A stretch of DNA of 64,000 nucleotides, from contig NZ_JAXLPB010000004.1 in NCBI RefSeq assembly GCF_034321785.1, positions 124,001 to 188,000 on the forward strand. Direction: 5' to 3'. The number at the start of each line of letters is the position of its first letter. The first letter of the stretch is position 1. Positions 55,517-63,690 of the stretch are shown piece by piece. Below the pieces are notes generated by a model. The model saw only the letters and a list, made by a program, of their open reading frames with translations, was not told the origin of the DNA and ran no database searches. The position numbers and the translations under genes are program-made. Source of the DNA: Fulvimarina uroteuthidis (lineage in GTDB: Bacteria > Pseudomonadota > Alphaproteobacteria > Rhizobiales > Rhizobiaceae).

Positions 55517-57591
55517 TGAACTGGTCCATCGATTTCGCCCCCTTCTTCTCGTTGACGACCATCCTCGTTCTCGCGGTTCCCGCGTTCGTCATCGCGGTCG
55601 CGCTGCTCGTTGCGGGCATGCGCGGCGCGTTCGTGCGGGTGGCGGCGCTCGCCGCGCTCATCCTTGCGCTGCTGAACCCGGTCGTTTTGCGCGAAGAGCG
55701 CGATCCGCTGAAGAGCGTGGTCGCGATCATCGCCGATCGCAGCCAGAGCCAGACCATTGAGGACCGATCGGCGGAAACGACGTCGACGGTCGAGGCACTT
55801 GCCGCAAGCCTTGCCCGCTTTCCCGAGTTCGAGGTTCGCACCGTCGAGGCGCGCTCGGGCGAGACGGCGAACAGCGATGCGACCACCGCCTTGTTCTCGG
55901 CCCTGTCGGGCGCGCTCGACGATGTCCCGCCGGCCCGCGTCGCGGGCGCCATTATGGTCACCGACGGCCAGGTGCACGATATCCCGGAGGATGCCGCCCG
56001 CCTCGGCTTCGATGCGCCGCTCCACGGCCTCGTCACCGGACGGGACGACGAGTTCGACCGGCGGATCGAGATCGTCTCGGCGCCCCGGTTCGGCCTTGTC
56101 GACCAGCCGCAGGACATGAGCTTCAGGGTTCTGGAAAGCGGCCCCTCGGCCGGCACGACCGTCTCCGTCGACGTCTTCCTCAACGGCGATCTCCTGTCGC
56201 GCGAGCCGGCACGGATCGGCGAGGAGACGCGCCTGTCGTTCAGCCTGCCGCGGGCCGGCCGCAACATACTGGAAGTCCAGGTCGAGGAAGCGGCGAACGA
56301 GATCACGGACGTCAACAATCGTTCGATCGCGATCGTCGACGGCATCCGCGAAAATCTGCGCGTGCTTCTGGTTTCGGGCGAACCCCATGCGGGCGAGCGC
56401 ACCTGGCGCAATCTCCTGAAATCGGACGCCGCGATCGATCTCGTCCATTTCACGATCCTGCGCCCTCCCGAGAAGCAGGACGGAACGCCGATCAACGAAC
56501 TCTCCCTGATCGCCTTCCCGACCCGCGAACTCTTCGTCGAAAAGATCGACGATTTCGACCTGATCATCTTCGACCGCTATCAGGAGCGCGGCGTGCTGCC
56601 TTCGCTCTACTTCGATTATATCGCCCAATATGTCGAAAACGGCGGCGCGATGCTGATCGCGTCGGGGCCCGAATTCGCCGGCCGCGACAGCGTCGCCAAC
56701 ACGCCGCTGCAATCGGTCCTGCCCGCTCTTCCGACCGGCTCCATCGAGGAGGAAGCCTATTATCCGACGCTGTCCAGCCTCGGCGAAAAGCATCCCGTCA
56801 CGCGCGACCTTCCCGGCTCCGGCGTCACGCCTCCCGACTGGGCGCCCTGGTTCCGCTATATCGACGTCGGCGAGACCGAGGGCGACGCGGTCATGGACGG
56901 GCCGAACGGCAAGCCGCTCCTCATCCTCAACCGCAAGGGCGAAGGGCGCATCGCGCTTCTTCTGTCCGATCAGGAATGGCTCTGGTCGCGCGGTTACGAA
57001 GGCGGTGGCCCGCATGTCGCCCTGTTCCGGCGGCTGGCCCACTGGCTGATGCAGGAGCCCGAACTCGAGGAAGAGGCACTGTCGGCCGAAGCGCGCGGGT
57101 CCGATCTCGTCGTCACGCGCCAGACGATCGGCGAGGATCCGGGCGAGGCGACCATCATCACCCCCTCGGGCGAGGCAATGACGGTCGCGCTTTCGCAAAT
57201 CGAGCCCGGCCGTTGGGAGGGCCGTCTCGAGACCGACCAGCTGGGGCTCTTCCAGGTTGCCAACGGCGATCTCCGAGCGCTGGCCAATGTCGGCCCCGTC
57301 AATCCGCGCGAATTTCGGGAAGCCGTGTCGACCGTCGAGAAACTGGCGCCGATCACCGAACAGACGCGCGGATCGGTCCGCAGGATCGCCGCAGACGGCG
57401 TTGTGGACGTTCCGAGGATCGTCCCGATTTCCGGACGCGCGAGTGCCGACGGCCGGGACTGGATCGGCCTTCGCACGACCGAAGAGACGGTCCTGCGCGG
57501 GGTCGACCGCACGCCTCTCTTCGGCGGTTTTCTCGGACTTGGCGTCCTGCTCCTTGCGCTGTCGGCCACCTGGTTCCGCGAGGGCCGGTAA
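55516..57591 (+). CDS. Large membrane protein with GATase1-like region (operon 2)
   Basis: This 691-residue protein starts at ATG 55516, overlapping the DUF4159 stop (TGATG). Two N-terminal membrane helices (about 15-35 and 38-55), a VWA/GATase1-like periplasmic region with VSGEPHAGERTWRNLLKSD and DLIIFDRYQERG, and a C-terminal helix (GGFLGLGVLLLALSATWF). Such proteins usually close MoxR/DUF58/DUF4159 operons in alphaproteobacteria. Confidence 0.85.
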   Translation: MNWSIDFAPFFSLTTILVLAVPAFVIAVALLVAGMRGAFVRVAALAALILALLNPVVLREERDPLKSVVAIIADRSQSQTIEDRSAETTSTVEALAASLARFPEFEVRTVEARSGETANSDATTALFSALSGALDDVPPARVAGAIMVTDGQVHDIPEDAARLGFDAPLHGLVTGRDDEFDRRIEIVSAPRFGLVDQPQDMSFRVLESGPSAGTTVSVDVFLNGDLLSREPARIGEETRLSFSLPRAGRNILEVQVEEAANEITDVNNRSIAIVDGIRENLRVLLVSGEPHAGERTWRNLLKSDAAIDLVHFTILRPPEKQDGTPINELSLIAFPTRELFVEKIDDFDLIIFDRYQERGVLPSLYFDYIAQYVENGGAMLIASGPEFAGRDSVANTPLQSVLPALPTGSIEEEAYYPTLSSLGEKHPVTRDLPGSGVTPPDWAPWFRYIDVGETEGDAVMDGPNGKPLLILNRKGEGRIALLLSDQEWLWSRGYEGGGPHVALFRRLAHWLMQEPELEEEALSAEARGSDLVVTRQTIGEDPGEATIITPSGEAMTVALSQIEPGRWEGRLETDQLGLFQVANGDLRALANVGPVNPREFREAVSTVEKLAPITEQTRGSVRRIAADGVVDVPRIVPISGRASADGRDWIGLRTTEETVLRGVDRTPLFGGFLGLGVLLLALSATWFREGR

Positions 57592-57648
57592 GGGTCCGGC
57601 GCTGTGGGCGAGCGGGCCCTTCATCGAGCAACATCAGGACGCGCGACC

Positions 57649-58155
57649 ATGCCCGGCGAATCGAACTTGGATGCGGCGGTGATTTCCGGCCTTCTGGAAC
57701 AGCTGACCCGGAGAATGCATTCGCACGGCTATTCGGCGCGTCTGTTCCCCGCCCAGTGGGTCGCGCTTCGCTATCTCAACGCGGCCCCGTCCGACCTTCG
57801 CACGGCGATCGATCTCGCGCGCTATCAGGGCCTTGCGTCCGGCGCCGTCGCGCGGACGGTCCGAGCGCTGATCACCAAGGGTTTCGTCGAGAAGAAGGGT
57901 ACGATCGGACGGGGACGTGCGGAACGTCTCGAACTTACCGATCGCGGCCGCGCGCTGCTGAAACGCGATCCCTTGCAGATGATCACGCGGGCGGTCGGAT
58001 CGCTGGAGGAGGAGCGCAGGAGCGAGCTGACAGCAAGCCTCGTCCTTCTCGTGCGCGCGCTTGGCGGCCGGGTGGACGAGACGGAAGCGCCAACCGAAGG
58101 TGAGGACCGTCCCGGTGCGCCGGTCGACACGAAACCGGAGGCGGGCCTTCGATGA
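57649..58155 (+). CDS. MarR-like winged-helix regulator
   Basis: This 168-residue protein has an N-terminal dimer helix (LLEQLTRRMHSHGYSARLFP), a winged helix-turn-helix (ARYQGLASGAVARTVRALIT, KGFVEKKGTIGRGRAERLEL) and a helical C-terminus with a disordered tail. ATG 57649 follows AGGAC. It could control the preceding MoxR operon or a distant target. Confidence 0.75.
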   Translation: MPGESNLDAAVISGLLEQLTRRMHSHGYSARLFPAQWVALRYLNAAPSDLRTAIDLARYQGLASGAVARTVRALITKGFVEKKGTIGRGRAERLELTDRGRALLKRDPLQMITRAVGSLEEERRSELTASLVLLVRALGGRVDETEAPTEGEDRPGAPVDTKPEAGLR

Positions 58156-58194
58156 GGGCGGCAGCGGGCCGAAACGACCCGGGCGGGCGTTAGA

Positions 58195-58238
58195 GCATGA
58201 TGCCGAAAAGTTGCATGACTTTTCGGACAACATCATGC
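58195..58238. repeat. Palindromic intergenic repeat, second member
   Basis: Nested palindrome: outer GCATGATG (58195-58202)/CATCATGC (58231-58238), inner CCGAAAAGT (58203-58211)/ACTTTTCGG (58218-58226), with a 4-nt bulge on the right side. The same layout appears at 28386-28423. GAGCATGATGCCGAAAAG-type elements recur between genes in many Rhizobiales genomes. Confidence 0.75.
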
Positions 58239-58254
58239 GGAAAAACAAATACTG

Positions 58255-58293
58255 AGAGCGAAATGTCGATTCAGACTTATCGCATTTCGCTCT
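58255..58293. repeat. 11-bp inverted repeat next to the palindromic repeat
   Basis: AGAGCGAAATG (58255-58265) pairs with CATTTCGCTCT (58283-58293), loop 17 nt. It adjoins the preceding palindrome and may be the second half of one composite element. It ends 4 nt before the csaA stop. Confidence 0.7.
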
Positions 58294-58296
58294 AGC

Positions 58297-58662
58297 TCAG
58301 AAGAGACGACCGCCCTTCGGCGTTTCGAGATCCGGCCTGATCAGGACGACCTCGCCGTTCGCATCGGGCGCACCGAGCGTCAGCACCTCGGACATGAAGG
58401 GGCCGATCTGGCGGGGTGGGAAATTGACGACCGCCATCACCTGCCGGCCGACGAGATCCTCGATCGTGTAGTGCCGCGTGATCTGGGCGGACGATTTCTT
58501 GATCCCGATCGGGTCGCCGAAATCGATCTTCAGCTTGAAGGCGGGTTTGCGGGCCTCGGGAAAAGCCTCGGCCTCGATCACGGTTCCGACCCGGATGTCG
58601 ACTTTCAGAAACGTGTCGAACGAGATCGTCTCGGCCGGCTGATCGTGTGCTCCGTCGGCCAT
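58297..58662 (-). CDS. csaA: CsaA-type tRNA-binding-domain chaperone
   Basis: This 121-residue OB-fold protein has the family signature FLKVDIRVGTVIEAEAFPEA, then RKPAFKLKIDFG, and VMAVVNFPPRQIGPFMSEVL. CsaA homologues are export-related chaperones or bind tRNA; the role in alphaproteobacteria is not settled. AAAAGGAGGATCG precedes the ATG. Downstream of proC on the same strand. Confidence 0.9.
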   Translation of the reverse strand: MADGAHDQPAETISFDTFLKVDIRVGTVIEAEAFPEARKPAFKLKIDFGDPIGIKKSSAQITRHYTIEDLVGRQVMAVVNFPPRQIGPFMSEVLTLGAPDANGEVVLIRPDLETPKGGRLF

Positions 58663-58708
58663 GATCGATCCTCCTTTTCGGAAAACAAGCGCGTTGAAGG
58701 CGAAAGGC

Positions 58709-59530
58709 TCAGTCCCGCGACAAGGCGATCGCGCGGTCGCGCGCGGCGAGAACCGTCTTCTCGATCAGGGGCGGCAGACCGTCCGCTTCATCCATCAGGA
58801 CCGAGAGGCCGGCTTCCGTCGTCCCCTTCGGAGAGGTGACGTTCTTCCGCAACTTCGCGGGCGTCTCGTCCGAACGGATCATCAGTTCGCCTGCGCCTGC
58901 CACCGTATGGCGGGCCAGCCGCATGGCGAGATCGGCGGGCAGACCCGCGGCCTCGCCCGCCTTCGCAAGGCATTCGGCAAGATGAAACACGTAGGCCGGG
59001 CCGCTGCCGGAGACGCCCGTCACCGCATCGATCAGCGCTTCCGTCTCCACCCATTCGACCGGCCCCGAAGCCGACAGCAGGTCTTGCGCGATCGCCTGCT
59101 GCGCCGACGAGACCTTGTCGTTGGCGAACGCGCCGGTGATGCCGCGCCCGATCAGAGATGGCGTGTTGGGCATGGCACGGACCATCGGCAGGTCGCCGAG
59201 GTGATGCGCAAGCGCCGCCAGCGACGTGCCCGCCGCGATCGAAACGATCAGCGCGCCGGTATCGATGGCGTTCCGGATTGGCGGAAGCGCCTCGCCCATC
59301 GTCTGCGGCTTCACCGCAAGCAGCACGACGTCGGCAGCGAAATCTCTGGGGACCTCGGCCTCGTAGCGAAAACCGTGCCTGCCGATCAGTGCGGCCAGCG
59401 CCTCGCCCTTGTACGGATCGACCACGAGAAGCCCGGCCGGATCGAGGCCGGCGTCGAGCCAGCCTCCCATCAGAGCGCAGCCCATGTTTCCGCCGCCGAG
59501 AACGAGGATGCGCGTTGCATCGAGCGTCAT
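58709..59530 (-). CDS. proC: Pyrroline-5-carboxylate reductase
   Basis: This 273-residue enzyme makes the last step of proline synthesis. Rossmann motif VLGGGNMGCALMGGW near the start, AVKPQTM, MPNTPSLIGRGITG and the dimerisation motif VTGVSGSGPAYVFHLAE, then TSPKGTTEAGL. ATG 59530 gives the canonical N-terminus. It starts 4 nt after the YbjN-like gene stop. Confidence 0.96.
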   Translation of the reverse strand: MTLDATRILVLGGGNMGCALMGGWLDAGLDPAGLLVVDPYKGEALAALIGRHGFRYEAEVPRDFAADVVLLAVKPQTMGEALPPIRNAIDTGALIVSIAAGTSLAALAHHLGDLPMVRAMPNTPSLIGRGITGAFANDKVSSAQQAIAQDLLSASGPVEWVETEALIDAVTGVSGSGPAYVFHLAECLAKAGEAAGLPADLAMRLARHTVAGAGELMIRSDETPAKLRKNVTSPKGTTEAGLSVLMDEADGLPPLIEKTVLAARDRAIALSRD

Positions 59531-59534
59531 GGGG

Positions 59535-60038
59535 TCACGCCTCACCGACCGTGTCGAACATGGCGGCCGCAAGGGCCTCCTTGGCCGGCTTGTCGGCCCA
59601 GATCACGAACTGGAACGCCTGATAGAAGCGCTCGCACTGGTCGATGGCGACGCCGAGCATCGCCTCGGCCTGGGCGCCGGTCGCCTCGACGCCGCCCGCC
59701 AGAAGCAGGGAATTGCGATAGATGACCGCGCCTTCCGAATCCCAGAAGCCGAAATGGCCGATCACGATCTTTTCGTTGATCAGGGCGATCAGGTGCCCGA
59801 TCTCGTTCCGCCGGTGCGGGGGAACCTTCAGATCGAAGGCGCAGCCCAGATGCAGCGCTTCAAGGCTGCCGATCCAGGAGAAGGAGACCGAATAATGGGT
59901 CCATGCGCCTTCCAGGCTCATTGCGATTTCGTCTTCGCAGGAGCGTTCGAACGACCAGTCGCGCGCCGCCGCGACCCACTCGATCGTATCCACGGGATGG
60001 GCTTGCCTGAAGCCCTCGCCCTCTTCCATCATGTTCAT
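59535..60038 (-). CDS. YbjN-domain protein
   Basis: This 167-residue protein has the YbjN (type III secretion chaperone-like) fold: HPVDTIEWVAAARDWSFE, GCAFDLKVPPHRRNEIGHLI and GHFGFWDSEGAVIYRNSLLL. Function unknown. ATG 60038 follows AGGAAC at 8 nt; ATG 60062 is a longer alternative. It heads the minus-strand set with proC and csaA. Confidence 0.85.
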   Translation of the reverse strand: MNMMEEGEGFRQAHPVDTIEWVAAARDWSFERSCEDEIAMSLEGAWTHYSVSFSWIGSLEALHLGCAFDLKVPPHRRNEIGHLIALINEKIVIGHFGFWDSEGAVIYRNSLLLAGGVEATGAQAEAMLGVAIDQCERFYQAFQFVIWADKPAKEALAAAMFDTVGEA

Positions 60039-60293
60039 TGAAATGTTCCTCGTGTGCCGCATCTTTGCGCCACCCGAAGCCCGAGCGACGCGAAGGTGAC
60101 CGCCGCCGCCTACGGCGAATCACTTTCTCAGACCAGCATACAGTCGAGGAGTCCGGGGCTTAAGGCCCGTAATCGTTTTTTCACACTTCGCCCGATCGCA
60201 TTGATTCAGGCCGAACTCCCCGTGGAGTCCAAATCTGAATCGCGGCAAGGCTTTGCGCCTGTCAAGAATGCCCGGATTTTTCTGTGAACTGCC

Positions 60294-60302
60294 TGTGGAT
60301 AA
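60294..60302 (-). promoter_or_regulatory. Single perfect DnaA-box 9-mer
   Basis: TGTGGATAA on the plus strand is the reverse complement of the DnaA consensus TTATCCACA. It is a solitary match in the ubiK downstream region; no cluster of boxes or AT-rich unwinding region is seen, so it is not evidence of an origin. Confidence 0.3.
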
Positions 60303-60311
60303 CCTTGGGAA

Positions 60312-60575
60312 TCAGGTCGAGGAGCCGTTCAGCTTGGCTTCCAACGCCGCGATGCGCGCCTTCAGAGCCTCGTTTTCCGTGCGGGCCTTGACCGCCATTT
60401 CGCGCACGGCCTCGAACTCCTCGCGCTGGACGAGATCCATCTGGCTCATCACCCGCTCTCCCTGGGCACGAAAGAAGGTTTCGGCCTCGCGCCGCGCGCC
60501 CTGGGCCGCGCCGGCGGCATCGGTCATCACCCGGGCGAATTCGTCGAGGATACGGTTGGGTCCCTGATTGCGCAT
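60312..60575 (-). CDS. ubiK: UbiK-type accessory factor (BMFP domain)
   Basis: This 87-residue protein is a BMFP/YqiC-type coiled-coil protein: NRILDEFARVMTDAAGAAQG, AETFFRAQGERVMSQMDLVQ, REEFEAVREMAVKARTENEA. UbiK helps ubiquinone synthesis under aerobic conditions in enterobacteria; in alphaproteobacteria the role is inferred. It diverges from lgt. Confidence 0.85.
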   Translation of the reverse strand: MRNQGPNRILDEFARVMTDAAGAAQGARREAETFFRAQGERVMSQMDLVQREEFEAVREMAVKARTENEALKARIAALEAKLNGSST

Positions 60576-60844
60576 GGCACGTTTTCCTTTCCAAGGCTGA
60601 GCCGAACGGCCCGTCAGCTTCTGAGGTAGAGACGAGGGACGCAGGCGGCAATGGCGAATGGTCCCGCAGTTGCGCAAAAACCGCCCCCGCCGGGCGCTTT
60701 CGCCGCGCATCGCGCCTACACGCGGCCCTCGACGCGCATCGCGCGCCTTGACCCGGCCAAACTGCGCGGCCAAACCATCCGGCACAGCCAAGCCTCGCAA
60801 ACGCGCCGTCCCCTGCGGTGCGACATCAATGTCAGGATCTGCCG

Positions 60845-61738
60845 ATGATTCCCCTCACCACGCTCGGCGTCGTCGCCTATCCGCAAATCGATCCGGTCTT
60901 CCTCGATCTCGGCGTCATCCAGTTGCGCTGGTACGGGCTCGCCTACGTCGTCGGCATTCTGTGCGGCTGGCTCTACGGGCGCAGCATCGTGGCCAATCCG
61001 AGACTCTGGCCGGACCGCGTGTCGCCCATCACCAAGACGGAGGTCGACGATTTCATCCTCTACATCACCCTCGGCGTGGTCCTGGGCGGGCGTCTCGGCT
61101 CGGTGCTGTTCTACGATTTCGAGCGCTACCTCGCAGATCCCATGGCCGTCTTCAGGGTCTGGGAAGGCGGGATGGCGTTCCATGGCGGCCTCATCGGCGT
61201 CGTCGTCGCGGTCCTCGTCTTCTGCCGCGTCTACAGGGTGCCGCTGTGGAGCATGTTCGACGTCGCCGCGGTCTGCGTGCCGTTCGGCCTGTTCTTCGGA
61301 CGGATCGCCAACTTCATCAACGGCGAACTGTGGGGCGCGCCGACCAGCGTCGCCTGGGCAATGGTGTTTCCGGACGCAGGACCCGAGCCGCGCCATCCGA
61401 GCCAGCTCTACGAGGCCGTGCTCGAAGGCCTCGTCCTGTTCCTGATCCTGCGCATCGCCACGCACCGGTTCGGCATGCTGAAGCGCCCGCGTTTCGTCGC
61501 CGGGCTGTTTCTCACAGGCTACGCCTCGGCGCGCATCTTCGTGGAATTCTTCCGCATGCCGGACGCCCATCTCGGCTATCTCTACGGCGGATGGCTGACC
61601 ATGGGCATGACCCTGTCGATCCCCATGCTGCTGATCGGCCTGTGGGCGATGGCCTTCTCGAAATATCACAGCTATGCCGCCGACCCCCGGCTCATCGAAA
61701 AGCGCGCGAAGGAACAGGCGGACGCCGGCCGCGCATGA
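60845..61738 (+). CDS. lgt: Prolipoprotein diacylglyceryl transferase
   Basis: This 297-residue inner-membrane enzyme attaches diacylglycerol to the lipobox Cys of prolipoproteins. About seven spans, with the signature GRIANFINGELWGAPT and essential segments WEGGMAFHGGLIG and HPSQLYEAVLEG. ATG 60845 (MIPLTTLGVVAYPQI) is the family start. Stop overlaps the next gene by ATGA. Several predicted lipoproteins in this window are its substrates. Confidence 0.96.
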   Translation: MIPLTTLGVVAYPQIDPVFLDLGVIQLRWYGLAYVVGILCGWLYGRSIVANPRLWPDRVSPITKTEVDDFILYITLGVVLGGRLGSVLFYDFERYLADPMAVFRVWEGGMAFHGGLIGVVVAVLVFCRVYRVPLWSMFDVAAVCVPFGLFFGRIANFINGELWGAPTSVAWAMVFPDAGPEPRHPSQLYEAVLEGLVLFLILRIATHRFGMLKRPRFVAGLFLTGYASARIFVEFFRMPDAHLGYLYGGWLTMGMTLSIPMLLIGLWAMAFSKYHSYAADPRLIEKRAKEQADAGRA

Positions 61739-62847
61739 CGACGCCGCTTTACGAGAGCATCGCCGAAGACATCGCCGCCTCGGGGCCGATGACCATCGAG
61801 CGTTTCTGGCAGATCGCGCTCTTCGACCGCAAGCACGGTTACTATTCGGCGCGCGAGCCGTTCGGGCGCTCCGGCGATTTCACCACCGCGCCGGAAATCA
61901 GCCAGATGTTCGGCGAACTGATCGGCGCCTGGATCGCAGGCGCATGGGATCAGCTCCGGCGCCCCTCCCCCTTCCTCCTGACCGAGATCGGTCCGGGCCG
62001 CGGCACGCTGATGGCCGATATTGTGAGGACGCTCCGGAGCGCCGCGCCGGCCTGCCTTGCGGCCGCACGCATCCGCCTCGTCGAGACGAGCGAGAGGCTG
62101 GCGGCGCTTCAGGCCGTACGCCTCGAGCCCTTCGACCTGCCGATCAGGCGGGTGCGCCGGATCGGCGAGATCGAGGATCTGCCGATGATCCTCGTCGCCA
62201 ACGAACTGTTCGACGCCGTTCCGATCAGACAGGTGGTCCGGCACGGGGGACGGTGGCACGAGCGGATGGTCGGTCTCGGCGAGGCCGGACGTCTCGCTTT
62301 CCTGACCGGCAGACCGGCAGGTCCGCTTCCGGCATGGCTCATCGCAGGCGGCCGGAGCGGGCCGGACGAGGGAACGATCGCCGAATTCTCGCCCGCGCGC
62401 GAAGGGCTCGCGGCAGAGATCTCGCAGCGCATCGCCCGCCAGGGCGGCGCCGGTCTCTTCATCGATTACGGCCATGCCCGATCGGCGGTCGGCGACAGCT
62501 TCCAGGCGGTGCGCGAGCATGCTTTCGTGCCGGTTCTGGACGATCCCGGTGAAGCCGACCTGACGAGCCACGTGGATTTTTCCGCGATCTCGCAACGCTT
62601 CTCGGCTTGCGGAAACACCGTGTCGCCGATCGAGACGCAAGGGGCGTTTCTCCTGCGGATGGGCCTTTTGGAGCGCGCCGGAGCCCTTGGCGCGCGGCTC
62701 GACGAGGCAGGTCGGGAAGCGATCCGCAACGACGTTCAACGCCTTGCAGGATCGGGCGAAGGGGACATGGGCGCGCTCTTCAAGGTGGTCGCCGCCGCGC
62801 ATAGCCCCTTGACGATTCCCCCCTTCGCCGCGCCGGCTGGCGATTGA
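61735..62847 (+). CDS. MidA/NDUFAF7-family class I SAM-dependent methyltransferase
   Basis: This 370-residue protein has N-terminal GPMTIERFWQIALFDRKHGY then YSAREPFGRSGDFTTAPEIS, SAM-binding EIGPGRGTLMADIV, and VANELFDAVPIRQ. The mitochondrial homologue methylates an Arg of a complex I subunit during assembly; bacterial function is inferred. ATGA overlap with lgt. Confidence 0.9.
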   Translation: MTTPLYESIAEDIAASGPMTIERFWQIALFDRKHGYYSAREPFGRSGDFTTAPEISQMFGELIGAWIAGAWDQLRRPSPFLLTEIGPGRGTLMADIVRTLRSAAPACLAAARIRLVETSERLAALQAVRLEPFDLPIRRVRRIGEIEDLPMILVANELFDAVPIRQVVRHGGRWHERMVGLGEAGRLAFLTGRPAGPLPAWLIAGGRSGPDEGTIAEFSPAREGLAAEISQRIARQGGAGLFIDYGHARSAVGDSFQAVREHAFVPVLDDPGEADLTSHVDFSAISQRFSACGNTVSPIETQGAFLLRMGLLERAGALGARLDEAGREAIRNDVQRLAGSGEGDMGALFKVVAAAHSPLTIPPFAAPAGD

Positions 62848-62904
62848 CTTCGCGCCATCCCTCCACCACCCTTCGCGCCGAAATCAAATCACGGCACGGG
62901 GCGC

Positions 62905-63684
62905 GTGACAGTGCTGAACAATCATGACGTGGTGACGAGCAAGGCCTTCGGGGCGGGGCTCGTCCACGGCTTCTTCACCCGCAGGGGCGGCGTCTCCGAA
63001 GGGCTCTATGCCTCCCTCAATGCCGGCCTCGGCTCGCACGACGAGCGTTTGGCGGTCGTCGAGAACCGGGCTCGCGCGATGGCGTTCATGGGGATCGAGC
63101 CCGAACGGCTGGCAACGCCGTGGCAGACCCATTCGGCCGATGCCGTCACCGTCGATCGCCCGTTCGGCGAGGATCGCCCGAAGGCCGACGCGGTCGTCAC
63201 CGCGACGCCGGGCCTTGCCGTCGGCGTCGTGACGGCTGATTGCGGACCGATTCTCTTCGCCGACGCCGAAGCAGGCGTCGTCGCAGCCGCCCATGCCGGC
63301 TGGAAGGGCGCGACCGGCGGCGTCATCGAGGCGACGGTCGAGGCCATGGAGAGGCTCGGCGCCCGGCCATCGCGGATCACAGCCGTTCTCGGCCCCTCGA
63401 TCAGCCAGACCCATTACGAGGTCGGCGCCGGGCGGCTCGACGAGGCGGTGGCCGCGGCCGGCGAAGCCGTGGTGAAATTCTTCGCCAAGGGCCGCGCGCC
63501 GGACAAGTTCCAGTTCGACCTGCCCGGCCTCATCCTGGGGCGCCTGCGCAAGGCCGGCGTCGAAGCCACCTCGGTCGACATCTGCACCTATGGTGATCCT
63601 CGCTTCTTCTCGTTCCGCCGCACCACCCACGAGAGCGAGCCCGATTACGGGCGCCAGCTCTCGGCAATCGCGGTCAAAGGCTGA
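62905..63684 (+). CDS. pgeF: Laccase-domain protein PgeF (YfiH family)
   Basis: This 259-residue protein has the DUF152 metal/substrate motifs TPWQTHSADAVTV, VTADCGPILFAD and AAAHAGWKGATGGV. In E. coli the homologue corrects misincorporated residues in peptidoglycan precursors; older annotations call it polyphenol oxidase. GTG 62905 (MTVLNNHDVVTSKAF) gives a slightly extended N-terminus. Order lgt-midA-pgeF is conserved in Rhizobiales. Confidence 0.92.
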   Translation: MTVLNNHDVVTSKAFGAGLVHGFFTRRGGVSEGLYASLNAGLGSHDERLAVVENRARAMAFMGIEPERLATPWQTHSADAVTVDRPFGEDRPKADAVVTATPGLAVGVVTADCGPILFADAEAGVVAAAHAGWKGATGGVIEATVEAMERLGARPSRITAVLGPSISQTHYEVGAGRLDEAVAAAGEAVVKFFAKGRAPDKFQFDLPGLILGRLRKAGVEATSVDICTYGDPRFFSFRRTTHESEPDYGRQLSAIAVKG

Positions 63685-63690
63685 CATCTC

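Noticed and set aside
60294..60302. Replication origin near the DnaA box
   Set aside because: Only one box, no AT-rich region and no origin-linked genes such as dnaA, hemE or parAB nearby.
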